Shown: one piece after another, positions 28,685-39,532 of the stretch
Position numbering within the stretch: the first letter of the stretch is position 1
Layout of the letters: each line of letters opens with the position of its first letter
NCBI GenBank assembly: GCA_018907035.1
Contig: JACCIC010000350.1
Span: 1 to 64,000, forward strand
Length of the DNA stretch: 64,000 bases
Source: Sycobia sp. Sy_11
Taxonomy: Eukaryota; Arthropoda; Insecta; Hymenoptera; Epichrysomallidae
Direction: 5' to 3'
Made by a program: the position numbers and the translations under genes
Notes under the pieces: model-generated
What the model saw: only the letters and a program-made list of their open reading frames with translations
The model's database searches: none
Told to the model about the DNA's origin: nothing

Positions 28685-28968
28685 TGGACTTTCTCGCTTT
28701 CTACAGGAAACCGCGTCCGGTGGTCACTAATATACGGACGCGCCTCGTATACATAATAAGTCGTTGTTGTCCGGTTTTTTTTCTGACCCTTATATATACA
28801 GTATCATTTATGGGTCTCGACTTGAGCACTGCGCTTTTTACTACTGACGCGTCTAATTCGCGACTGCGTGCGCATGCCAATTGAGAATATTAGATGTTCC
28901 ATATAATATTGTACGTTCCGCTTTAGTCTTTGATTCGCGCAGAATTTCAACTGTGGGAGTACGCTTCG

Positions 28969-28971
<3 letters not shown>

Positions 28972-29065
<94 letters not shown>
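28972..29065. repeat. Compound (TA)n(GA)n microsatellite
   Basis: About 23 TA units run directly into about 20 GA units, with one interruption near 29055. Confidence 0.93.
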
Positions 29066-29100
29066 CTTGTAGAAGGTGATAAATTACCGAACTTCGTTCG

Positions 29101-31652
29101 AATGATATAGGGATCATTATGCGACTGTTAAAAAATTGCGAAATATGCGCGCCTTTAATTGGAGCAAGGGGGACAGAGGAACTCGAAATTCTAGATAACG
29201 GAGGGTTGCCGGCATTTCGGACATTATATATATGTAATATGTTTTCCTATATGAATTACCAGCTACTTTGAATATGCATTCGCGAGACTATCGCCTAATG
29301 TGACATCGTCTCTTAAAAATTATTATGTAAAATTTTATTAGCGATAAACCTGTAAAAATATTTATCTGATATATTTGCATTCGATAGAATTAAAAAGAAT
29401 TACGCAATTTTATAGAGAATTCGAATGGTATCTGTGAGATAATTGGATAATTGTCCAAGTGGTCCTCGCCGGGTGGTAAAATTTGCCATTCGACCCTCGA
29501 CGGCTTCTAAGCGAGATTTTCGCAAAACAGACAGGAGAGGGTAATAGAATTGTTTTCTCCACAGCTCCGTCAAAACCTTCTGTCGATGGACAAATTTATC
29601 GCAGCTTATTGCACTGTAAATGATTCATCTGGGAAAGAGATAAAAAAAAAAAAAAAAAAACTAGGCCGATTCTAGTCGAGCGCGTCCAAGTTACTAGCGC
29701 GATTCGTCGAATGGACTCGTGGTCCTCGGCTGAGATATAACAAGACCCGAAAATGTCTTTTTTTTTTTTTTTTTGCTTACAATGCTAATAAAATACGGAC
29801 GGCTGAAAGAACGTTACTTGGGCGGCTCCCGGCCACATTATAATAGACAAATAAAATAAGAAAATCGAACGGAATTCCATAAAGCTACATCGAGGACTGG
29901 AATATGAGTTGAAAAATAATATAAATGAAACGAGCGTCAAATATAACCATATAACGACGTGTGTGTGTGTGTGTGCGCGCGCGCGCTCCACAACAATTAA
30001 CGCGCTATAATCAGCGCTGAAAAATTGCTCAATTATGAGGTTCAATTGCTCATCTTTAGAAAGTCGTGTAATGAGATCTATTTAAAAAGAAAAGGGAAGA
30101 TTTAACTCTCCCCAATTAGAAATGTTCGCCACATAGCGATTGGAAAAGGATAAAAAAAAAATTTTCTTCTTTTTTTTTTTTTTTTTTAAAGAAATTTTTT
30201 TTCCTGCACATTTTCATATGTGGTCGTTTTAAGCTAATTATAATAATAGCAGTATTGCGAAGAATTCATTTATCCCTTTAATAAGTCTACATATTTCATT
30301 CTATAAATTACCATGTATCTTTAAGAGGAATGGAAAATAATTTTTGCGTGTAAGATAATTTTCTGCAAAATGCGGATATTTTTTATATTGCAGAGAAAAA
30401 TATTAAAAAATTTAAAAAGAATAAAAAAGAACTTTTTAACGTTTAAGTTGAAGGGTGCGATCGCAATGTATCGATTCAAATGCGACGACTAGTCGGTCTA
30501 TTTCTTTTTATTAAGTGCAAAATTTGTGCTTTGAAACAATACTTTTTTAATACTTGGTAATAACTCGTATTAATACACCGAAGAGTATTTTTCAGATACC
30601 GAATCCGTTCTCAAAGAAATATATTTTTATAATTGAGAAGAATGCTTTTTTATTTTTTCTAATGTTATTTAATTCTTTGGTCAATGAATTGTGGCGGACA
30701 TTCGTTGATTCTTCAATGATTCTTTGTGAAAAATACGCGCACGTTGAGTTTACTTTGTCATCCTGCATTAAATATTTGCGTATCCGTGACACTAAATTAC
30801 ACCTGACTATAACACTCGAGATCGTGTTTTAAACCTAAGATGAATAATATAAAAAAAAAAATTAATATCCAAAGTTTAGAAACTTGTACGCACCCTCGGG
30901 GTGGCTAACTTCCACAAATTCATTTCGTCAATTCTGAAAGAAAGTGTCAATTCAATGTTTTACGCAATTTCTAAAAAAAAAAAAATTTTATTTAGAAAAA
31001 GGTCTCTGGAAAGTAATTAAAACCGTTTTCTACCTTGAAAAATTTCCGGCCCTCCGTAGTTTTCTCGTGCAATCCCGAGTTTATTGTTGATCAAGGGTCT
31101 AATATAGGACAGGATTGAAGAATGGAAGCTTCGACCTCTCGTGACAAACAAAAAGAAAAAAAAATTGACCCCATTGCGACTTTCTAAAGCTGAATATAAT
31201 TGACCTTTAATATTTAGCAATGTTTCGTAGTGTAAACGAATTAATAAAATGAAAAATTGATTATAAACAAAAAGTGTAAAAAGCTGTTTTTCAATTAATA
31301 TAGTATTTTAAAACTAATTAGTATATATATTTCAATAAGTTGATTCTTACATATTAATTACAGCTTGGGCATTCGTCTGAAGTTTGCATTAATAATAAAT
31401 AAAGAAATAAAAAATCCAAAATAATGACATTAACGCTCGCAGCTATTTCTGTGACTTTATCATTTGCGATGTTTTCTTTTTCGCATATTTTTATAATCTC
31501 GCTTTTAGATTACGCGCTTTAAACGAGCATTATTCGGTTCATTGACCGATTTTCCCTATGTATACGATTTGTTGTTTATAGAATATTCGCGTATCACTGA
31601 TCACATATGTAGTGATTTACTCCCAATTAGTAATGCTCTTATCATCTTTTTT

Positions 31653-31708
<56 letters not shown>

Positions 31709-31848
31709 ATATTTGCTGAATAATTACGTAACAAACTATTTATATGCAAAAATGTTCTTCTTATATACAGACTTGTACATCATAGTCATCGTTATGCTAC
31801 TGTGTACAACTGCAACACAAATTGTGTGTGTATATATAATATCTATGA

Positions 31849-31895
<47 letters not shown>

Positions 31896-32970
31896 TATGT
31901 ATGTATAAAGCAGAGCTAATAAAAAATTTTATACAATCAACCAACCAGACTTGTCAACAAAACAGCAATATGATTAATAAATTTTTTTTTCTAAACTATA
32001 ATTCTAAACGGAAAGAAGTTGAAGAATGACGGATTTGATAAGATTTGCTTTTACATTGTAAAATACGCTCTAAAGTTCTACGACCTCTTTTAAAAGCTTC
32101 TTAAAGTAAATACACAATGGTAGATAATTTTGAAATTTTGGTTTCTTTTTTTATTTATTTATTTAAATAAACAAAGATTGTTTTTTTTTAATTTGTAATA
32201 CATCAATTCTTAGGTGTAATTTTGTACCGCGTTACTGAAATTATTTAGTCTTTAACAATTTATTATTTATCTGACAAAGAGTCAACTCAAAATATCGATA
32301 AAAAATCGCGATAAATGAATCATTAGCAAATTTGAAAAATTATAATAATTAGTAAATTAATTAAATTTATCGTGTGTATTAAAAATAATTTAATTATTTA
32401 TTATTAATATCGGAAAATTTAGAAAATAGAATATTCGTGTATTCCTTTTTATTATAAAGGAATATCACACATTTTAAAATTGATAAAAACTTTTTAAAAA
32501 AAGCTATATGCAATAAATATTTGTAATTCATTTATTAAGAATATATTTATAAACCTTACTCTTTGTTCCCGACTACTATAACGTATTATTTTACATTTTT
32601 TGAAATTAATAAAATAATTTTAATACACACGTAAAAATACGTGTATTAAAAAGAGAAAAAAAAACAAACCAAAACACGAAATAAAAATATTAATCAAAAT
32701 AATATAAACTGCAAATTTACAAATATTCTTAGAACTTAAGAGATATTATCTCGTCTCTACTTCATGATCATTGTGTCTCAGATATATTCCTTGTAAAACT
32801 TCTATTCCGAGAAAATTAAAACTTGCCACTTTTTCTTCTGATATGCTCGCGCGCGCGCCGGTACACTGCGCGCCTTTAACCACTTAAAGACTATATATAG
32901 ATTATCTATAGATAGCTATTTCAGCAAGTTGTCACTTTCACCATATTGCATATTATTATATCTATATAGA

Positions 32971-33048
<78 letters not shown>

Positions 33049-33060
33049 CAGCTTTTATTT
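29101..33060. other. Gene-free AT-rich stretch
   Basis: No gene is supported. TA arrays lie at about 31657-31704 and 31851-31893, with a TA-TG compound at 32975-33048. Homopolymers lie at about 29641-29660, 29758-29774 and 30170-30187. The rest is very AT-rich, especially 32130-32700. Confidence 0.6.
32975..33048. repeat. Compound (TA)n(TG)n microsatellite
   Basis: About 25 TA units followed by about 12 TG units, ending about 1.2 kb before the ATP7 start codon. Confidence 0.93.
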
Positions 33061-33263
33061 GTATATTATCTGCAAATACAACACTTTTAAGAGCAGTGCA
33101 ACGGTGCAGCTTGGGTGCATGACAGTGCAGCCAGCAATTGCAGCTATAAGCCTTACCTAAACATTTGTAACAACAGTTGTTATAATCCTCAATATATACA
33201 TCTGAAGTTCAGTCAGTTGTTAGATTGTAGCCGTATTGCGCTTCCTTGGCGCTTCCGAATCTG

Positions 33264-33337
<74 letters not shown>

Positions 33338-34216
33338 TACCAGCAGCGTACAGTAGTCAGTAGGTTATAAAATTGGATAAAATCAACAAAGGTATCGGAC
33401 CTCGGTTTGCGAATCAGTTTATTGTATAGTGCGTCAGTGCGAAATAGCAGTCAAGCATTTGATTAGGTTGCATAAAAAGAGAAATCTTATACACACGCAC
33501 GCTATTGGCAAATACATACGAAGCTTTGTTCATTTATTATCTCGCTCGTCTTGTGACTCACGTGGATATTCTGCGATATATTGTCTATCAATTGGCCGAT
33601 TACGAGTGCGTGGACGAAATGAGAGCAAGATTGTCTTTGGTCGAGCAGCAGCTGTAAATCTATAGCGACTGCATAAATTATATAGGTTCGTTCAATCTAC
33701 CGTTGTGGTGAAAGTATTTTTTTTTTTTTTTTTTTTTTTTTTATTAATATATGTTTCATTTCTTATACGCTTCATTTAACTAATCTCCATCTTTCCCCTC
33801 TCACGCACTTCTTTCAGGAATTTAAATCATGGAGAAATTTTAGCGCAACGATATTTCTTTACGGAGCGAAACGATAAGACAACGACCCCGTCTCATTTTG
33901 AAGGCTGTACTACTGAAAATACGATAATTATTGGTGTCACGCACGTGTTTTTTTTTATCATTAGAAGGTGGCATGTAAATGCCCTAGCCTAAATAAAAAG
34001 CTTTCCATTGTATTGTTTGAATATGACTGCATATAGCTAAGGTACTAGAGTTATTGTACTTGTAAAGAAGACAGAAAAAAAATTGTGATGATTGAAATCC
34101 AGAGGACTATAGTAGAAATAGAATATACATAGTTAATGTTGTGGATTCAGATTTATTTGACTCTTAGATAAGAGTAATTTTATTTTTTAGATTAAGGAGT
34201 GCTTATAAGTACTGAG
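33060..34216 (+). promoter_or_regulatory. Putative ATP7 promoter and 5' leader
   Basis: The region between the TA/TG array and the ATP7 start is inferred to hold its promoter and leader. Arthropod-type initiator matches (TCAGT) occur at 33209-33217 and 33357-33361. A donor-like site (AAG then GTATCG) lies at about 33392. A good acceptor, a T-rich tract ending TTTTTTAG at about 34190, lies just before the ATG. Together they suggest a non-coding first exon spliced to the coding exon. A 65-bp TA array (33272-33336) sits between the initiator candidates. The exact start site and exon ends cannot be fixed from sequence alone. Confidence 0.4.
33272..33336. repeat. Longest (TA)n array of the window
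   Basis: About 32 perfect TA units. It lies in the putative ATP7 promoter, and no comparable array follows for almost 8 kb. Confidence 0.93.
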
Positions 34217-37200
34217 ATGGATACTAAGAAACATGAGTGGAAATACTTATTTAACGATGAAAAAATTGACTGTGCGGATGAAGGAAGTGCGATGGAGGAG
34301 CTTAATAATAAAGTTCCAAAATTCAGAGACAATCAAGATAGCGGGGACCATGAATTTAGTACCTGTGATATAGGCATTATTGGAATGACCTGCATGTCTT
34401 GTGTTAACAGTATTACAGAAACATTATCCAAGAAGCAGGGAATCGAAAAGGTCTTCATTAGCTTAAAAGCACATGAAGGAAATGTATCTTACAATGCTGA
34501 CATAATAACACCGCAGGAAATTGCGGATACTATAGAAGATATGGGATTTGAAGCTACTATTAAAAGAGTAAATGATGATAACTATATTGTAAATACACTT
34601 AAAGCAGCAGACAATACGCCTTTAATCAATAGCACAAAATCATCTCAACCTACCATCGAAAAATGTTTTATTTATATAGATGGTATAACATGTACTTCTT
34701 GTATTACAGCTATTGAGAAACATTGCAAAAAAATTATAGGTGTTCAAAATATTTTGATATCTTTTTTAAGTGGAAAAGCAGACATAGATTATGATTCTAA
34801 TCTGATAAGACCTAATGAAATAGCTGCAAAAATAAATGATTTAGGATTCCCTTCAATGCTTATTAATGAAAAGGGTTCACAATTAAAAGAGGTAGAATTG
34901 CTTATTACAGGGATGACGTGTTCTTCATGTGTCAGTAAAATAGAAAACACTGTTAAACAATTGTCTGGTGTTCAATCTGCAATGATTTCTCTCGTTACTC
35001 AAAAAGGAAAAATTAATTATGATCCTACTAAACTTGATCTTGATGCTATTATAAATTGTGTTAAAAAATTAGGTTTTGGTGTTTCTGAAAAAAAAAGTAG
35101 TGCAATAAATCGACAGTACTTGGATCATAGATTGCAAATACAAAAATGGAGAACCTCTTTTTTAGTCTCACTGGCATTTGGAGCACCAAGTATGATAGCA
35201 ATGGCTTATTTCATGATATCTATGTCTCAAATGGAAAATGAAGATGATATGTGTTGTATACTTCCTGGCTTATCTTTAGAAAATTTAGTTTCCTTCATAT
35301 TATCAACACCAGTTCAAATTTTTGGAGGATGGCACTTTCATATTCAAGCATACAAAGCAATACGACATCGAACATCAAACATGGATGTTCTTATTTCAAT
35401 GACTGCTACTATTTCTTACATTTATTCTGTATTGGTTCTTGCTGTGGCAATGATAACTGAAGAAACTAGTAGTCCAAAAACATTTTTTGATACACCACCT
35501 ATGCTTCTTGTTTTTGTAAGTTTAGGAAGATGGCTAGAGCATATTGCTAAAGGCAAAACGTCGGAAGCTCTCTCGAAACTTTTATCACTTCAAGCAGTAG
35601 ATGCAGTAATAGTAACATTAGGTGCAGACTATGAAATATTAACTGAACGATTAGTGAAAATCGATTTAGTACAACCTGGAGATATTTTAAAAGTTAATCA
35701 AGGAAATAAAATTCCTGTAGATGGTCAAGTATTTATAGGTAATTCATCCTGTGATGAAAGTCTAATTACTGGAGAGAGTATGCCTGTACCAAAAAAAGAA
35801 GGTTCTAATGTTATTGGTGGTTCAATTAACTTAAGTGGGCCCTTGTATATTAAAGCAACTCATACTGGAGAGAAGACTACTTTAGCTCAAATTGTGCGCT
35901 TAGTTGAAGAAGCACAAATGAGTAAAGCTCCCATTCAACACATAGCTGATAAAATAGCTGGATTTTTTGTTCCTTTTGTGATTACTGTCTCTATTTTCAC
36001 ACTAATTTCATGGATCGTCATTGGATATCTTAAATATGATCTTATACTTTTAATGAAAGATAATCACAATCATCATTTTAATAGAAATATAAATGAACTT
36101 ATATTTCAAAATGCATTTCGTAGCGCTTTATCTGTTTTGGCAATTGCCTGCCCTTGTGCATTAGGGCTAGCTACACCAATTGCTGTAATGGTTGGCACAG
36201 GAGTCGGTGCAGTTAATGGAATTTTAATAAAAGGCTCGGATTCTTTAGAGAATGCTCATAAAATTAACTGTGCAGTTTTTGACAAAACGGGAACTATTAC
36301 AAAAGGACTTCCAACAGTAACCAATATAGACTTACTTTGTCGTAACATTTTAAATAACATAGGAAAAATTTTAGTAGTTATTGGCATAGCAGAACTTAAT
36401 AGTGAACACCCTATTGCATCTGCAATAGTTCGCTATGTAAAAGACGTTATTGAAACTGAATTAAGTGGACGATGCACAAACTACCAATCTGTTCCAGGCT
36501 GTGGTATGAAGTGTAAAATTTCGTATATTGCTGACACATTGGTCAATGCTTCCAAATCCAACAAAATGATCAGTTTCATTAATAACTTACAAAATAATGC
36601 TGTAGATACCTTAGAATTAAATAATGTTTTAATAAACCTTACTCAAACTTTACCTGAACCAAATGCAGCAAATAATAAACAGAATTCAAAAATAAACTCT
36701 GCAAATATTGATGTAAATGACATTTTTGAAATTTGTATAGGGAATCGTGAATGGATGAAAAGAAACGGAATTATAGTTCCACAAGAAGTTGAAAGAATAA
36801 TGTTGAAAGGAGAAAGTATGGGAAAAACTGTAGTTTTAGCTGCGATAGATGGAGAATTATCAGCTATAGTAAGTGTCGCTGATTCTATAAAACCAGAGGC
36901 ACACCTTGCTGTGTATACATTGAAAAAAATGGGATTTGACGTAATACTTTTAACAGGTGATAATAAATTAACAGCTAATACAATCGCTAAACAAATAGGG
37001 ATTGATCAAGTATTTGCTGAAGTTTTACCAACTCATAAAGTACAGAAAATACAGCAACTGCAAAGTCAGGGGAAGAAAGTAGCAATGATTGGTGATGGTG
37101 TAAATGATAGTCCTGCATTAGCTCAATCAAACGTTGGTATAGCTATAGCAGCTGGTACCGATGTAGCAATTGAAGCTGCAGATATAGTCTTAATGAGAAA

Positions 37201-37585
37201 TGATCTACTAGATGTTATAGCTTGTATTGATCTTTCAAGGGAAACAGTTAAACGAATCAGATTAAACTTTTTATTTGCCAGTTTATACAATATCTTAGGT
37301 TTACCAATTGCTGCTGGCATATTCAGTCCATTAGGTTTGAACTTACAACCTTGGATGGCAACTGCAGCAATGGCACTTAGTTCTGTGTCAGTTATTGGAA
37401 GCTCTTTACTTTTGAAACTCTATAAAAAACCTACAAAAGAAAAATTAGAAAATATAGAATATAAAAAAACTAAAAGATTTTCAAAAAAAAATGTACAAAT
37501 TATTGATAATTCGACAAAAATATCTATTAGTGGATCATCATTAAGCTTATCCAAAATAAGGTACAACAATTTGGAGAAAAATTGA
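34217..37585 (+). CDS. ATP7: Copper-transporting P1B-type ATPase ATP7
   Basis: This protein pumps Cu(I) across Golgi or vesicle membranes, loading cuproenzymes and exporting excess copper. The 1122-residue reading has three heavy-metal-associated domains with metal sites GMTCMSC (56-62), GITCTSC (from 156) and GMTCSSC (from 232). It then has the P1B core: TGES actuator motif (about 518-521), the CPC copper site in a membrane helix (645-647) followed by ALGLATP, the phosphorylated Asp in DKTGT (D689), the SEHP motif (729-732, the His mutated in human Wilson disease), TGDN (913-916) and GDGVND (959-964). Hydrophobic helices sit where the family has its eight membrane spans. I chose the ATG at 34217 because an in-frame TAA lies at 34193; the GTG 18 nt upstream is not needed. 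Human ATP7A and ATP7B have six metal-binding domains, so the N-terminus is short. The coding sequence is one exon, AT-rich in codon use. Confidence 0.97.
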   Translation: MDTKKHEWKYLFNDEKIDCADEGSAMEELNNKVPKFRDNQDSGDHEFSTCDIGIIGMTCMSCVNSITETLSKKQGIEKVFISLKAHEGNVSYNADIITPQEIADTIEDMGFEATIKRVNDDNYIVNTLKAADNTPLINSTKSSQPTIEKCFIYIDGITCTSCITAIEKHCKKIIGVQNILISFLSGKADIDYDSNLIRPNEIAAKINDLGFPSMLINEKGSQLKEVELLITGMTCSSCVSKIENTVKQLSGVQSAMISLVTQKGKINYDPTKLDLDAIINCVKKLGFGVSEKKSSAINRQYLDHRLQIQKWRTSFLVSLAFGAPSMIAMAYFMISMSQMENEDDMCCILPGLSLENLVSFILSTPVQIFGGWHFHIQAYKAIRHRTSNMDVLISMTATISYIYSVLVLAVAMITEETSSPKTFFDTPPMLLVFVSLGRWLEHIAKGKTSEALSKLLSLQAVDAVIVTLGADYEILTERLVKIDLVQPGDILKVNQGNKIPVDGQVFIGNSSCDESLITGESMPVPKKEGSNVIGGSINLSGPLYIKATHTGEKTTLAQIVRLVEEAQMSKAPIQHIADKIAGFFVPFVITVSIFTLISWIVIGYLKYDLILLMKDNHNHHFNRNINELIFQNAFRSALSVLAIACPCALGLATPIAVMVGTGVGAVNGILIKGSDSLENAHKINCAVFDKTGTITKGLPTVTNIDLLCRNILNNIGKILVVIGIAELNSEHPIASAIVRYVKDVIETELSGRCTNYQSVPGCGMKCKISYIADTLVNASKSNKMISFINNLQNNAVDTLELNNVLINLTQTLPEPNAANNKQNSKINSANIDVNDIFEICIGNREWMKRNGIIVPQEVERIMLKGESMGKTVVLAAIDGELSAIVSVADSIKPEAHLAVYTLKKMGFDVILLTGDNKLTANTIAKQIGIDQVFAEVLPTHKVQKIQQLQSQGKKVAMIGDGVNDSPALAQSNVGIAIAAGTDVAIEAADIVLMRNDLLDVIACIDLSRETVKRIRLNFLFASLYNILGLPIAAGIFSPLGLNLQPWMATAAMALSSVSVIGSSLLLKLYKKPTKEKLENIEYKKTKRFSKKNVQIIDNSTKISISGSSLSLSKIRYNNLEKN

Positions 37586-38580
37586 CTTATTTTTAATCTA
37601 ATTGACAAAAAAAAAAAAAAATAAAATGTATAAAACTGTTGTTAATGTGATGTGTATGTAAAAAGTTATGGAGACAATATTTACAAATGGAATGATTACT
37701 GTAAAAATTTACTATTGACTGAGAAAAAAGACATAATTTAGTTTATATTATACATATACTATATTAAACTTTTTAAAGCCAAACTTTTTCAATATTTTTT
37801 TAAAAATAATTAAAAAAGACATTTTTTTGTAATAAAAGTTAAAAAATAAAATAATTTTTAGTTTTAAGATATTACTGTGGCTGTATGTTTACATAATAAA
37901 CTTAGATAATAGTATATCTTTAATCTATCGTGTTATGTGATAAAATATTTTATTAAATGAATTGTAAAATTTGAAAAAATTTTTAATAAAAAAAAATAAA
38001 AACAATTGATTTTTTATTGAAAAATACGATTTGCTGAGATGAATAATAAATTTTTAAGTAAACGTGAAATATTTGTGAGCATTTATATTGAATTATATTT
38101 TCTGATATTGTAATTATGTCTCACAAACAATATTGATATTAGATTATAATATTTAAATTGTTACTTTTAGAAATTGAACTTTAAAAACTATAGCAAACCC
38201 TGTAAATGCAAATATTTTTATTGAATGAAGATTTTTCAGGTTCGTATTCATTTCGAATCTTCCCTCCTGACTCAAGCCTCAAGCGCATCCATCATTAATG
38301 CAAGTAAGCGCCATCTGCCTTAGATGTTAGACATCAGACCTGTGACAGCAGGTGACAGACATTTGATACATACGGTTTTGCTTTTCTGCTATACAAGCTA
38401 CAATATAGTTTATATATGGAGGATTGGCCATGTGGTTATTGATATTGTTATCGAAATTGGAAAGTGGATTCTGATTTTGATCGTGTCTGCAGATGGTATT
38501 GTCTGGTATTATTGCTATATATTGCTATAGTGATATTTAAAAATTTGTAAATTCAAATCAGCATTATTTAACAATATAAA
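37586..38580. other. ATP7 3' region and Fcf2 upstream region
   Basis: This is AT-rich spacer. AATAAA-like signals follow the ATP7 stop at about 37618-37625 and again further on. Near 38250-38330 the sequence becomes less AT-rich and contains a GCCATCT element (YY1-like core), which may mark the promoter or first transcribed base of the Fcf2-domain gene. No further coding sequence is evident. Confidence 0.5.
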
Positions 38581-39420
38581 ATGAATTTTATAATTGATAC
38601 AAAGGGTGAAAGTGATCTTGAAAATAAAAATCAACTTATAGATAGCGATGATGATGATATAGAACTTGAAGATATTGGTATTTAAATATGTTTTCATGTA
38701 AATAATGCTATTTATTAGTACAGGTTATCAATTAATACATATGCATTTCCAGGCCTGGATCCAACACTACTTGGTGATTTGAACGAAAAACCAAAAAATA
38801 AAATTAGAAAACGAAAAGTAAATTCAAATGATTTTGATCTAGAAGAATTTGAGCGTGATATGGGCTGGAAGAAAACTCGTAAGAATCCTCAAATGGATAA
38901 ATGTGTAAAAAAATTTAAAAATTCTATTGTACCTGTAAAAAAATTCCTTAAAGAATCAGTAATAACACCCGATTTTGAAAGTTTAAAACAAGTTCCCAGC
39001 TATGATATGAGTGATAAAAAGTTAAAGAAAATAAGAAAACGTGAACGTGAAAAGGATAAGGGAAAAAGTTGGTTCAATTTACCAGCTACAGAAATGACAG
39101 ATGAAATTAAAAATGATCTTGAAATTATTCAAATGAGATCGGTATTAGATCCAAAACACTTCTACAAGAAAAATGATATGAAGGTGTTACCCAAATATTT
39201 CCAAATAGGTAAAGTGCTTGATTCACCATTGGACTATTATAATAGTCGTTTAACAAAGAAAGAACGTAAGAGGACAATAGTTGATGAATTGATGGCTGAT
39301 GCAGAATTTTCAAAATACAATAAACGAAAATATAAAGAAATCATTGATCAAAAGAATAAGTTACAGTATAAAGCTCGCAGACATGCAAAAAAATTGAAGA
39401 GGAGAGGGAAAAATAAATAA
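38581..39420 (+). CDS. Fcf2-domain pre-rRNA processing protein (DNTTIP2/TdIF2-like)
   Basis: There are two coding exons, 38581-38677 and 38753-39420, with a 75-bp intron (GTATTT donor, TTTCCAG acceptor). Joining them keeps one frame and gives 254 residues. An in-frame TAA at 38569 supports the ATG. The N-terminus is acidic (a run of Asp near residues 21-26) and the middle is Lys/Arg-rich. From W139 the sequence matches the Fcf2 domain: a WFNLPATEMT start, then a conserved block around RSVLDPKHFYKK and a segment ending near the DYYNSRL and KKERKRT motifs. The C-terminus is very basic. Yeast Fcf2 works in the nucleolus in early 18S rRNA cleavages as part of the SSU processome, and the human relative is DNTTIP2. 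The same nucleolar role is inferred here. The gene is convergent with the minus-strand dehydrogenase. Confidence 0.92.
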
Positions 39421-39421
39421 A
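39412..39421 (+). terminator. Poly(A) signals overlapping the Fcf2 stop codon
   Basis: Two overlapping AATAAA hexamers (39412-39417 and 39416-39421) include the TAA stop at 39418-39420. If used, the 3'UTR would be only about 15-25 nt. Weaker A/T-rich signals follow within 50 bp. Confidence 0.45.
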
Positions 39422-39496
39422 GGTGAAAAAAATGTTTTATACATATAAATAATAATTATTTTGTAAGTGTAAAGATGTTGTTAATTAAAATATACG

Positions 39497-39502
39497 TTTA
39501 TT
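39497..39502 (-). terminator. Poly(A) signal of the HSD17B8 gene
   Basis: TTTATT on the plus strand is AATAAA on the minus strand, about 31 nt after the minus-strand stop at 39533-39535. It is the nearest canonical signal for this gene. Confidence 0.55.
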
Positions 39503-39532
39503 CAATTTTGATAATTAACGAAACAAAAGATG

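Larger units (their letters stand above)
22001..29100. other. Gene-free stretch, densest microsatellite zone
   Basis: No gene is supported. Arrays lie at about 22144-22198 (TA), 22340-22403 (CATA then TA), 22968-23006 (TA), 23836-23868 (TATC), 24054-24141 (TA then GA), 24779-24820, 24940-24982, 26109-26146, 28294-28349, 28528-28567 and 28631-28679 (TA), and 28972-29065 (TA then GA). A CA array is at 25090-25118. A hairpin-forming segment at 22201-22252 is described under findings. Confidence 0.6.

Noticed and set aside
34199..34216. GTG as the ATP7 start
   Set aside because: Eukaryotic ATP7 should start at ATG. The ATG at 34217 is 18 nt on, and an in-frame stop lies just upstream.
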